The notes under the pieces were generated by a model. The model was given only the letters and a program-made list of their open reading frames with translations, was not told the origin of the DNA and made no database searches. A program made the position numbers and the translations under genes. A stretch of DNA of 11,161 bases from contig DALTWN010000016.1 of NCBI GenBank assembly GCA_029987045.1, positions 1-11,161 on the forward strand, written 5' to 3'. Shown here piece by piece: positions 1 through 6,931 of this stretch. Every line of letters starts with the position of its first letter. Positions within the stretch are counted from its first letter, which is position 1. Source of the DNA: Methanocorpusculum sp. Lineage in GTDB: Archaea; Halobacteriota; Methanomicrobia; Methanomicrobiales; Methanocorpusculaceae.

Positions 1-918
1 CCCGTAGGCAAAGTGGATATAGAGACACTCTATCCGCTGAATTTCGAAGAGTTCCTGCTTGCCAACGGGGAAGAACTGCTCGATACCGCACTGAGAACCG
101 CAGAAGATGTTCCGGTCGTGTTCCAGAAGAAACTGGAAGGATATTATCAGCAGTATCTGATAACGGGAGGAATGCCGGAAGCGGTCAGTTCCTGGATTGC
201 CACACACGATATTCCAACCGTCGAAAAAATCCTGGAAACCATCATTGCGGATTACGAAAAGGATTTCGTCAAATATGCTCCGTCATCAGAATTTCCGAAA
301 CTCATGCAGATTTGGAATGGCATTCCCGGACAGCTCGCCCGGGACAACCAGAAGTTCGTCTTTTCCCATATCAAGAGCGGCGCACGTGCACGGGATCTGG
401 AAGATGCACTCTACTGGCTGATTTCATCCGGTCTCATCTACAAGGTGGTAAAAACCGAACAGCCGTTCATTCCGCTCACCGTCCATGCAGACAGCAGCTA
501 TTTCAAGATCTATCTTGCGGACGTAGGTATCCTGCGCATACTTGCCGGATTCCCGGCATCTGCCATAACCGACACTACGGAATCATCCGCGTATATGCGG
601 GGAATGCTCGCCAAGAATTTCGTTCTGACCGAACTGGTAGCAAACCATGCATTCACCCCGGATTCTCTGTGTTTCTGGAAATCGAATAACACCGCCGAAA
701 TCGATTATCTGCTTCAGCATGGACTTGATGTCATACCGATCGAGGTCAAATCCGGAAAAAACACCCATGCGAAAAGCCTGCACGAATACCGGAAACGATA
801 CCGGCCTAAAATCGCCGTGCGGACCAGTCTGCAACCGCTCGCACATCATACCGACGATACAGGAACCGTACAGGAAATACCCCTGCCGCTTCTCTGGAAT
901 ATCGAGCGGTATCTCTGA
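1..918 (+). CDS. ATP-binding protein of the DUF4143 family, C-terminal part (5' end outside window)
   Basis: The frame is open from base 1 (reads PVGKVDIETLYPLNFEEFL), so the true start and the AAA+ ATPase domain with Walker A/B lie upstream. This family is usually about 380-430 residues; about 305 are present. The visible part begins with the family-typical PLNFEEFL segment, continues with the ITGGMPEAV segment, and then the DUF4143 region with a winged-helix-like stretch (ARARDLEDALYWLISSGLIYKV). It ends in a PD-(D/E)XK nuclease-like core: FWKSNNTAEIDYLL followed by IPIEVKSGK, giving Asp in DYLL and the E-x-K of IEVKS. Family members are mostly uncharacterised ATPases common in archaea and host-associated bacteria, sometimes proposed to act on DNA or in defence. 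One oddity is that the usual Glu in the family's G-x-x-x-E-N-x-V helix is Lys here (GMLAKNFV). It is followed by 116 bases and then sbcD on the same strand, so linkage is weak. The family call is secure; the function is not. Confidence 0.88.
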   Translation, partial: PVGKVDIETLYPLNFEEFLLANGEELLDTALRTAEDVPVVFQKKLEGYYQQYLITGGMPEAVSSWIATHDIPTVEKILETIIADYEKDFVKYAPSSEFPKLMQIWNGIPGQLARDNQKFVFSHIKSGARARDLEDALYWLISSGLIYKVVKTEQPFIPLTVHADSSYFKIYLADVGILRILAGFPASAITDTTESSAYMRGMLAKNFVLTELVANHAFTPDSLCFWKSNNTAEIDYLLQHGLDVIPIEVKSGKNTHAKSLHEYRKRYRPKIAVRTSLQPLAHHTDDTGTVQEIPLPLLWNIERYL

Positions 919-1034
919 GACAGACAGAAAGGAAAGAAGCCCGCCCTGTTCCGCCATTCGTATCCATGCCCGTGGCGAACCCGTACCATTTTACGGTTTC
1001 CGAACCAATCTGTATAGTATCTAGCGGACACACC

Positions 1035-2186
1035 ATGAAACTGCTGCACACCGCCGATCTCCATATCGGCAAACGACTCGGCGAACGCGACCTGACAGAC
1101 GATCAGAAGCATATCCTCGACCAGATCCTTTCCGTCATCGACAAGGAACACGTCGATGCACTGCTCATCGCAGGCGATGTCTACGACCGCAGTGCTCCTT
1201 CGGCCGACGCCATCGCACTCTTCGAGGATTTTCTGACGGAACTCGCCTTCCGCAGGATTGCCACCTTCATCATCTACGGCAACCACGATTCCGCCGAACG
1301 CCTGAGCTACGGCAGCAGGATCTTCTCGCTCCACAATATCCATATCTCCGACCGCTATACCGGAACCGTTCCCTGCATCACGCTCGATGATTCCTGCGGA
1401 CACGTCCATATCCATCTGCTTCCCAATCTCAGAGTCCAGGGGGTAAAGGAATTCTTCCCGGACGCACCCATCGAGACACTCGACGATGCCATCCGGACCG
1501 TCGTAGATTCCATCGAACTCGACCCGCACGACCGGAACATCATCGTCGCCCACCAGTTCGTCGTAAACGGCAGCGAACGCCCGGCCGTTTCCGAATCAGA
1601 GATCGGGTCCGTCGGCGATATCGAAGAGATTTCAGCAGATATCTTCAAAAACTTCGATTATGTCGCACTCGGTCATCTGCACGGTCCGCAGCATATCGGG
1701 CCGGAAACCGTCCGCTACAGCGGATCTCCTCTGAAATACTCGAAGTCCGAAGCACATCAGCGCAAATCGCTCACGCTGATCACCCTGAATGAAAAGCATG
1801 CGACCGTCATCGAGGAGATTCCGCTGACGCCGCTGCATGATGTGCGAGAGATCGTCGGACCGATCGACCGTCTCATATCCCGCGAAGTCCTTGACGCCGC
1901 AGACCGCGACGATTATGTCTACGTCACCTATACCGACGAACTTCCCGACGAACATGTGATCGAAAAGATCAGCCGTGCGTATCCGAACTATGTCAGGATC
2001 GAACGGCAGATACTGGCGGAGATCCGCGATCCGGAGACACGGACCGTAACGGAGGTCGAACATCTCGATCCGCAGGATGCATTCCGGGAATTCTATGAAC
2101 GGCAGCGGGGAGAACCGATGACCGACCGGCAGAAAAAGATCGTGACCGAGACTTTCCGTGAAATCGAGACGGAGCTGATGCAATGA
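1035..2186 (+). CDS. sbcD: Exonuclease subunit SbcD (Mre11-like metallophosphoesterase)
   Basis: This is the nuclease subunit of the SbcCD complex, which processes DNA ends and hairpins with 3'-5' exonuclease and endonuclease activity dependent on Mn2+. I chose ATG 1035 because the protein then begins MKLLHTADLHIG, the normal family N-terminus; an in-frame ATG at 966 would add 23 unrelated residues. From this start the length is 383 residues, typical for SbcD. The metal-binding phosphoesterase motifs are all present: D8-x-H10, GDVYD at 47-51, GNHD at 82-85, H173 in the AHQF stretch, and GHLH at 213-216. The C-terminal part is the capping domain. Its stop overlaps the sbcC start by four bases (ATGA), so the two are translationally coupled. 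No strong Shine-Dalgarno sequence precedes it. The AT-rich stretch TGTATAGTAT (1011-1020) is TATA-like but sits rather close to the start codon. Confidence 0.95.
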   Translation: MKLLHTADLHIGKRLGERDLTDDQKHILDQILSVIDKEHVDALLIAGDVYDRSAPSADAIALFEDFLTELAFRRIATFIIYGNHDSAERLSYGSRIFSLHNIHISDRYTGTVPCITLDDSCGHVHIHLLPNLRVQGVKEFFPDAPIETLDDAIRTVVDSIELDPHDRNIIVAHQFVVNGSERPAVSESEIGSVGDIEEISADIFKNFDYVALGHLHGPQHIGPETVRYSGSPLKYSKSEAHQRKSLTLITLNEKHATVIEEIPLTPLHDVREIVGPIDRLISREVLDAADRDDYVYVTYTDELPDEHVIEKISRAYPNYVRIERQILAEIRDPETRTVTEVEHLDPQDAFREFYERQRGEPMTDRQKKIVTETFREIETELMQ

Positions 2187-5100
2187 AACCGTATATCCTG
2201 ACCCTGCAGGCATTCGGTCCGTTCGAGACACGGACGACCGTCGATTTCACCCGGTTCGGCAGCAGTCTGTTCCTCATCACCGGCAGGACCGGATCGGGAA
2301 AATCGACCATCTTCGATGCCCTGATGTATGCCCTGTTCGGCGAAACCAGCGGAAAGGAACGGGCACCGAAAGATATGCGGACGCAGAACATCGATGCAAA
2401 GACCAAGACGGTCATCAGCCTGGATTTCGAGCACAACGGCCGCAGATACCTGATAGAACGGACCATATCCGGACGCAAGACCGCGACCGAGGACGCGATG
2501 TTCCGGCATCCCGACGGCAGAATCGTGGAAAAAACGAAGGCAGTCAATGCCGAGATCGAAACCCTGCTGGGAATCGAGGCCGAACAGTTCCGCATGATCG
2601 CGATGCTGCCGCAGGGACGGTTCCGCGAACTCCTGACGGCGAAAAGCGACAAGAGATCCGATATCCTGAAGAAACTGTTCGATACCCGTATCTATGCCCT
2701 GTTCCAGGACAGACTCAAACACAAGGACGAGATGCTCAGGGACGAGCATGAATCATTCATACAGGATATCAGCAGGGAGATCCAGCATCTTTCGGTTCCC
2801 GCAGACGATCCGGCATACGCAGAACTTGCAGCGTTCATCAGGGAACCCGACGTAACCGGCAGCAGTCTCGAATCACTCTTTGCCGATCTGGAAAAACTTG
2901 CCACGGACGATGCCGCACATATCGGACAGCTCAACGGACAGCTGCAGACGGTGAAAGCGGACCTGGTACGGGTCGCAGAAGAGAAAGGAAAAGCGGAAAG
3001 CGGAAACCGTCTGATCGATCAGGCAGCCGCCGCACGGAAAAACCGCGATCAGCTTCTTTCAAAGGAGCAGGTATACCGGCAGAAAGAGACCACGGTGAAA
3101 CGTGCTCGTGCCGCAGAAACCGTCTCCGCCGCAGAGACAGTATACCAGAGTCTCGTCGACCGGCACCGGAAACTGGATACGGATATCGAGAACAGCACGA
3201 AAACCATCGAAACGCTCGACCCGCAGATCAGGAATCTTGCAGATAAACTCGAGAACCTGGAAACCGATCCGGAAATCAAGGAAAAGAAAGAGAGACGCGA
3301 CATGCTCAACGCACTCCTTCCGGCCTACCGGAAACTCGAAACCGACGAAGCCAATCGCACGGCACTTGCACAGAAGATCAGTGAATCCGAAAAAACCGTA
3401 GCTGCCATTTCCGCCCGGATTGCCGAACTCACTGACCGGATCGCACAGCTGGAAACCCGCGAAAAGGAACTGGATGTCGTCGACGTGACCCTCGCCGAAA
3501 CGAAGAACCGGCTGGAAAAGATCCGGGAAAAGGAAAAGAGTCTCGAAACGTTCGATACCCTGCTTGCAGATCTCGACCGGATGGCTACGACACTTCAGCT
3601 CCGGCAGCAGGAATGCATCCGTGCAAAAGACGAATGCCGGATGAAAAGCCGTACGGCGGAAACCCTGCAGATGCAGTATCTCGACGGACAGGCAGGCATT
3701 CTCGCCGACGATCTCGAAGAAGGAAGACCCTGTCCGGTCTGCGGATCGCTGGCACATCCGGACCCAGCACGGCATGCAGAAAGCATCCCCGAACGCGCCG
3801 AAGTGAATGCCGCACAGAAAGCAGCAGATACCGCACGCGAAACATGGACGAAAAAGAGCAATGCCGCTGCAGTGGCAAAGAGCGAACGGGACGCAAAGGA
3901 GACCGAACTGAGAACGGCGGCAGAACCGTTCGTGGACACCAACGGATCCATCGATGAAATCAGAGACAGGCTGGCGGAATACAAGGAGCAGCTGGATACG
4001 GAAACCGAGGATCTGCTGCTCGAATCATCCCGGCTGTCCCGTCTGGCCGGCGAAAAGAAAACGATCGCCGAAACCCTGCCGCAACTGCGGGCAGAGATGA
4101 CTGAAAAGATCACCGAACGGTCAGGCGAAGAACAGATCGCCAATACCGGATCCGGCCGGCTGAACGCCCTCGACCAGACCATTGCCGAGAGCAGACGGAC
4201 ACTTCCGTATCCGACACAGGCCGCTGCGAAAACCGCAATCGACGATCTCGAGCGGGATATCGATTACCATGAGCAGGAACTGAAATTCCTCCGCGAACAT
4301 CAGCAGAACCTCAGGGAAACATACAGCAAGGAAACCGGCGCTCTGCAAAGAGCACAGGCAGACCGTGCAGCCGTCATTCCGGACGAGACGGAAAAATATG
4401 CAGCATATCAGCGTGCACGCGAAACGAACGGGTTTGCCACCATCGAGGAATACCGGAACGCCATTATGGACGCACAGATTCTCGCCGATACGGACAAGGA
4501 TGTCAGGACGTTCTTCACGTCCCTTGAATCCGCGAAAGAAGTGTGCAGGCAAAGCGAAGAGAACTGTCAGGGATGCACGTATACCGATCTTGGAACCCTG
4601 ACGGAACGGCAGAACACACTGTACGCCGAAGAGACCAGGCTGCAGGACATCCGGTCCGCGTACCTGAGACGCCGCGATGAGAATGCACAAATCGCCGCAA
4701 CCATTTCCGCTCTATGGACCAGGATGCAGTCCCGCATCGAAGAGTATACCGCCGTCCATAAACTTGCGGAAACCGCGAACGGTACCGTTACCGGCCAGGA
4801 ACGGATCGATCTCGAACGCTATATCCAGGCAGTCTATTTCTCCGAGATCCTCCGGTTCGCCAACAAACAGCTCCTGACCATGAGCGGCAGCCGCTACGAA
4901 CTCATCCGGCCGGAAACGGCATCCACCCTGCGGGGCAAGAGCGGGCTCGAACTTGCGGTAACCGACCGGTTCACCGGACAGACACGCGACATCACCACGC
5001 TTTCCGGCGGCGAATCGTTCCTTGCCGCCCTTGCGCTCGCTCTCGGATTATCCGAGATGATCCAGCATCTGTCCGGCGGTATCTCCATCGATGCACTCTT

Positions 5101-5293
5101 CGTCGACGAAGGATTCGATACGCTCGATACCGATGCACTGCAGGATGTCCTGAAAGTCCTTTGGACCCTGACGACCGGAAACCGCGTGGTAGGTATCATC
5201 TCGCACCGCGGCGAACTGCGTGACCAGCTCGACCGCAAGATCATCGTGACCAAACTCGGCAACGGCCGGAGCAGAATCGAATCGAACTATTGA
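2183..5293 (+). CDS. sbcC: Exonuclease subunit SbcC (Rad50-like SMC-family ATPase)
   Basis: This is the ATPase and coiled-coil partner of SbcD. It tethers and threads DNA ends using ATP-driven head closure. The protein is 1036 residues, normal for SbcC. The N-terminal head carries Walker A GRTGSGKST (34-42, Lys40) followed by FDALMYALFGETSG, and MLPQGRFRELL lies in the Q-loop region. Two long Glu/Lys/Ala-rich coiled-coil arms flank a zinc hook, CPVCGS, with Cys517 and Cys520. The C-terminal head has the ABC signature LSGGES (940-945) and Walker B LFVDEGFD with Asp975 and Glu976, then the H-loop ISHRGELRDQLDRKI. A GGAG about 9 bases before ATG 2183 may act as ribosome binding site. The gene overlaps sbcD by 4 bases. 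The domain arrangement and partner are bacterial SbcCD-like, not the usual archaeal Rad50-Mre11-HerA-NurA arrangement. No damage is visible. Confidence 0.95.
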   Translation: MKPYILTLQAFGPFETRTTVDFTRFGSSLFLITGRTGSGKSTIFDALMYALFGETSGKERAPKDMRTQNIDAKTKTVISLDFEHNGRRYLIERTISGRKTATEDAMFRHPDGRIVEKTKAVNAEIETLLGIEAEQFRMIAMLPQGRFRELLTAKSDKRSDILKKLFDTRIYALFQDRLKHKDEMLRDEHESFIQDISREIQHLSVPADDPAYAELAAFIREPDVTGSSLESLFADLEKLATDDAAHIGQLNGQLQTVKADLVRVAEEKGKAESGNRLIDQAAAARKNRDQLLSKEQVYRQKETTVKRARAAETVSAAETVYQSLVDRHRKLDTDIENSTKTIETLDPQIRNLADKLENLETDPEIKEKKERRDMLNALLPAYRKLETDEANRTALAQKISESEKTVAAISARIAELTDRIAQLETREKELDVVDVTLAETKNRLEKIREKEKSLETFDTLLADLDRMATTLQLRQQECIRAKDECRMKSRTAETLQMQYLDGQAGILADDLEEGRPCPVCGSLAHPDPARHAESIPERAEVNAAQKAADTARETWTKKSNAAAVAKSERDAKETELRTAAEPFVDTNGSIDEIRDRLAEYKEQLDTETEDLLLESSRLSRLAGEKKTIAETLPQLRAEMTEKITERSGEEQIANTGSGRLNALDQTIAESRRTLPYPTQAAAKTAIDDLERDIDYHEQELKFLREHQQNLRETYSKETGALQRAQADRAAVIPDETEKYAAYQRARETNGFATIEEYRNAIMDAQILADTDKDVRTFFTSLESAKEVCRQSEENCQGCTYTDLGTLTERQNTLYAEETRLQDIRSAYLRRRDENAQIAATISALWTRMQSRIEEYTAVHKLAETANGTVTGQERIDLERYIQAVYFSEILRFANKQLLTMSGSRYELIRPETASTLRGKSGLELAVTDRFTGQTRDITTLSGGESFLAALALALGLSEMIQHLSGGISIDALFVDEGFDTLDTDALQDVLKVLWTLTTGNRVVGIISHRGELRDQLDRKIIVTKLGNGRSRIESNY

Positions 5294-5338
5294 AACTGAA
5301 GAGGCGGTTTTGCGCATGGATGCTCTCGTTTGACTCAG

Positions 5339-5388
5339 GTAACGATTTGTAACAACTGACACCACGTTGCCGTTACAATAGGTAACAA
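5339..5388. promoter_or_regulatory. Cluster of GTAAC motifs downstream of sbcC
   Basis: GTAAC occurs on the plus strand at 5339, 5349 and 5382, and inverted (GTTAC) at 5372. The last pair forms an imperfect palindrome, GTTACAATAGGTAAC, and two copies share the extension GTAACAA. Spacings of 10 bases and about one or three helical turns suit a protein-binding site. No known operator is recognised, so the role is inferred only from the repetition. Confidence 0.3.
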
Positions 5389-5414
5389 TGCGAAAAAAGG
5401 GAAAAATCAGGGTT

Positions 5415-5489
5415 ATTACTTGCGTAATCTCAGGACAAGTCCTGCAATATCGGGCAGGGTACCGACGAATCTGATACATACCCCGATAT
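5415..5489. repeat. Three successive inverted repeats
   Basis: Three inverted repeats lie nearly end to end. ATTAC/GTAAT pairs across a 4-base loop (5415-5428). CAGGAC/GTCCTG is almost a perfect palindrome (5431-5444). ATATCGGG/CCCGATAT pairs across 27 bases (5447-5454 with 5482-5489). As RNA these could form a chain of hairpins; as DNA they could be operator sites. They lie in the noncoding gap after sbcC and match no known RNA family that I recognise. Confidence 0.4.
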
Positions 5490-5503
5490 AGGATAAGCTT
5501 ACC

Positions 5504-5511
5504 ATAATATA
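5504..5511 (+). promoter_or_regulatory. Candidate TATA box for the orphan ORF at 5561
   Basis: ATAATATA lies where an archaeal TATA box would place transcription start near 5533-5536. That would give a leader of about 25 bases carrying the GGAGG ribosome binding site at 5549-5553. Position and base content are the only evidence. Confidence 0.35.
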
Positions 5512-5515
5512 CATA

Positions 5516-5541
5516 TTGGCAGTATTTTAAAAAAATGCCAA
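5516..5541 (-). terminator. Hairpin with T-tract, likely terminator of the ORF6N gene
   Basis: TTGGCA (5516-5521) pairs with TGCCAA (5536-5541), and the inside is a T-run against an A-run. Read on the minus strand it contains seven consecutive T residues about 35 bases past the ORF6N stop codon, which fits archaeal T-rich termination. On the plus strand it overlaps the possible leader of the ORF at 5561. Confidence 0.45.
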
Positions 5542-5560
5542 ACTGTGTGGAGGACGTGTC

Positions 5561-5683
5561 ATGACTTCGTTAACGCTTTGCCGGCTGTCGGCCGGACGTA
5601 CCTATACTCGGAAAGAACTGCAATCCTGCCTGCCGGATGGTGCTTTGTTGTTCCGCCAGTTCTCCTCTCAGAACCGTTGCTAG
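5561..5683 (+). CDS. Short orphan ORF with strong Shine-Dalgarno; possible 5' remnant of a lost gene
   Basis: A 40-codon ORF starts at ATG 5561, seven bases after a perfect GGAGG (5549-5553), the best ribosome binding site in the window. A TATA-like box at 5504-5511 sits at a suitable distance. It begins MTSLTLCRLSAGRTYTRKEL and ends at TAG 5681-5683. I do not recognise the product. It lies antisense to the C-terminal end of the ORF6N gene, exactly where that gene stops resembling its family. The simplest reading is that this is the surviving 5' end of a plus-strand gene whose remainder was replaced at a junction near 5640. It could also be a chance ORF. Confidence 0.3.
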   Translation: MTSLTLCRLSAGRTYTRKELQSCLPDGALLFRQFSSQNRC

Positions 5684-6025
5684 CATGTATATTCCCTGTT
5701 CGGTAAAAGCATATGGTGGTTTTCTTCTACCTCCGGATTGACCGGAAAAGAAGTGTGAATCAGGTGAAGTCACAAATTGTGACTTCACCGAATCTATCTC
5801 ATCCTGGCGCAATTGGAACATGAAATCTTCGGGGAAACGGGAAATATTGCGTTTAACCTGCTGATTTAGTGCCTTGACATCATATCCATAAATATCTGCA
5901 AGGTCGGTATCGAGCATTACCTGTTGACCGCGTAATATGTATACAGATTTTTGGATTTTTTCGAGAATCGGACCGATATCTTTGGTATTGGAAGATGTTC
6001 GCAATGTATCCTTATTTTCGTTCAT
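5570..6025 (-). CDS. ORF6N-domain (KilA-N-like) DNA-binding protein with abnormal C-terminus
   Basis: The N-terminal two thirds match the ORF6N domain: the VYILRGQQVMLDTDLADIYG segment, then KALNQQVKRNISRFPEDFMFQL, KSQFVTS, and PYAFTEQGIYMLATVLRGELA. Such domains occur in phage and mobile-element proteins thought to bind DNA, and are common in gut-type archaea and bacteria. I chose ATG 6025 (151 residues) because homologues start close to there and an A/T box at about 6050-6057 on the minus strand lies 28 bases upstream, suiting a leaderless mRNA. An in-frame GTG at 6106 would add 27 residues. After ELAEQQS the family normally continues into a helical tail with a MR-F-like segment. Here about 23 unrelated residues follow to the stop, suggesting C-terminal replacement. 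The gene is more AT-rich than sbcCD, a sign of transfer. Confidence 0.7.
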   Translation of the reverse strand: MNENKDTLRTSSNTKDIGPILEKIQKSVYILRGQQVMLDTDLADIYGYDVKALNQQVKRNISRFPEDFMFQLRQDEIDSVKSQFVTSPDSHFFSGQSGGRRKPPYAFTEQGIYMLATVLRGELAEQQSTIRQAGLQFFPSIGTSGRQPAKR

Positions 6026-6045
6026 GATGCATCTGTTATTGATAA

Positions 6046-6060
6046 TGGATATTTTTTGAA
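6046..6060 (-). promoter_or_regulatory. Candidate TATA box for the ORF6N gene
   Basis: On the minus strand the sequence reads TTCAAAAAATATCCA, centred about 28 bases before ATG 6025. This spacing would make the transcript leaderless or nearly so and supports the ATG over the upstream GTG. Confidence 0.35.
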
Positions 6061-6193
6061 AAGCTGATGATAGTATTTTATTGCTGATTTTTGATAATAC
6101 TCCCACAGGGCTCTAAATTACAAAGTGAAATTTTCATCTATATGTCTACCGACTGTCCGACCGCGGCACTGATTGTTTTTTCAGAGATCTTCT

Positions 6194-6493
6194 TTACCGC
6201 CAGGAATCACCCCGCGGCGCTGTAGGTTCGATCAGCTGTTCTCCGCCCGGTCCGCCCTGTTCCAGCAGATACGTCACTGCCCACACAAGCGCATCCAGCC
6301 GGTCCAGCGAATACCAGTCAGTCGGCACCCATTCGGTCATCTGTCCCTCCAGTTCCGGGAAATATCCGACGTGATGGACCCTGCCCTGTTCGTAGAGCGC
6401 AACGACCAGTTCTGCACGCACAGCCTTGCCGCGGGTGGAACGCACACCGTGAGACGGGATCCGCGGGTTCGCCACATGGATCGTATGTTCCAT
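6194..6493 (-). pseudogene. Phage terminase large subunit, C-terminal fragment
   Basis: The 99 residues match the end of the RNase H-like nuclease domain of large terminases that package DNA into phage heads. The run is STRGKAVRAELVVALYEQG, then RVHHVGYFPELEGQMTEWVP, then the very characteristic SLDRLDALVWAVTYLL with the conserved late acidic residue. The C-terminus ends naturally after a short tail. Everything before it is missing: the ATPase domain and first half of the nuclease, normally 300 or more residues. Upstream in frame there are only a few codons, partly a 12-base tandem repeat, before a TAG at about 6523-6525. It cannot package DNA and is a provirus remnant. It follows a small-subunit fragment on the same strand in normal phage order. 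The assignment rests on motif recognition and is strong for this segment. Confidence 0.75.
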
Positions 6494-6522
6494 ATAACCT
6501 ATCTGATAACCTATCTGATAAC
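6494..6522. repeat. 12-base tandem repeat, about 2.4 copies
   Basis: ATAACCTATCTG is repeated directly at 6494-6505 and 6506-6517, with a partial third copy to 6522. It sits exactly between the terminase small- and large-subunit fragments, at the boundary of the large-subunit deletion. It may be a scar of slippage or recombination. Confidence 0.7.
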
Positions 6523-6540
6523 TCTAGATGTAGGGGTAGC

Positions 6541-6807
6541 TTACTTCAGTTGCGCAGGATCCGCAGGCATGTCTTTCTTCGTGGTCACCTGTTTGATACC
6601 GTCGTCGCTCACCTCTTCACGCCCCTCGACGAACTCATAGCCATGAACGCGTTTCAGGAGCGAATCCTCGACGTTGTCGCTTGCTGCATCGTATGCCTTC
6701 TCGATGGCGTCGACAAACGGCAGGCACTTCCGTTTCCACAGGATGATGGTATGTGCAGTCCCAAAACAATCCCTATACGTCATTCCATACTCTGAACAGC
6801 ACTGCCG
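6541..6807 (-). pseudogene. Phage terminase small subunit-like fragment
   Basis: An open minus-strand stretch resembles phage terminase small subunits, which recognise viral DNA for packaging. It contains the helix-turn-helix region (EYGMTYRDCFGTAHTIILWK), where the Trp-Lys ends the recognition helix, followed by PFVDAIEKAYD, then VEDSLLKRVHGYEFVEG and a segment ending DMPADPAQLK. In relatives the last part is followed by a W-L-x-N-R motif; here the frame stops immediately, so the C-terminus is lost. The first ATG is at 6783, but similarity runs upstream of it to an in-frame TAG at 6808-6810, so the N-terminus is also broken. The large-subunit fragment follows it, as in phages. It is very probably a non-functional provirus remnant. 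Confidence is moderate because small subunits are poorly conserved. Confidence 0.55.
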
Positions 6808-6884
6808 CTACACCCGGCCCTGCCGGAATCCCGCTGGGACGATACACAATACAGCAACCCATTCTCGAAAAATACTGAAACGCT

Positions 6885-6922
6885 AAAAAAGAAGATTTTT
6901 TTTCTGCCGGTTTTCCGGCAGA
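6885..6922 (-). terminator. Hairpin and T-tract terminator for the FkbM-like gene
   Basis: TCTGCCGG (6903-6910) pairs perfectly with CCGGCAGA (6915-6922) across a 4-base loop, ten bases after the minus-strand stop codon at 6932. Reading on along the minus strand there is an A-run and then TCTTCTTTTTT (to 6885). Stem plus distal T-tract fits a transcription end for this gene. Confidence 0.55.
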
Positions 6923-6931
6923 TCCGGGCAC

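Noticed and set aside
966..1034. An upstream in-frame start for SbcD at ATG 966.
   Set aside because: The 23 extra residues are unlike any SbcD N-terminus, and the family begins exactly at the MKLLHTADLHIG of ATG 1035.
5581..5595. CCGGC/GCCGG hairpin at the end of the ORF6N gene, considered as a terminator or attachment site.
   Set aside because: It lies upstream of the ORF6N stop codon with no T-run after it, and no second copy is visible that would mark an attachment site.
6226..6245. A GGTTCGATC stretch resembling a tRNA T-loop.
   Set aside because: No acceptor stem, anticodon arm or CCA-side pairing can be drawn around it, and it lies inside the terminase coding remnant.
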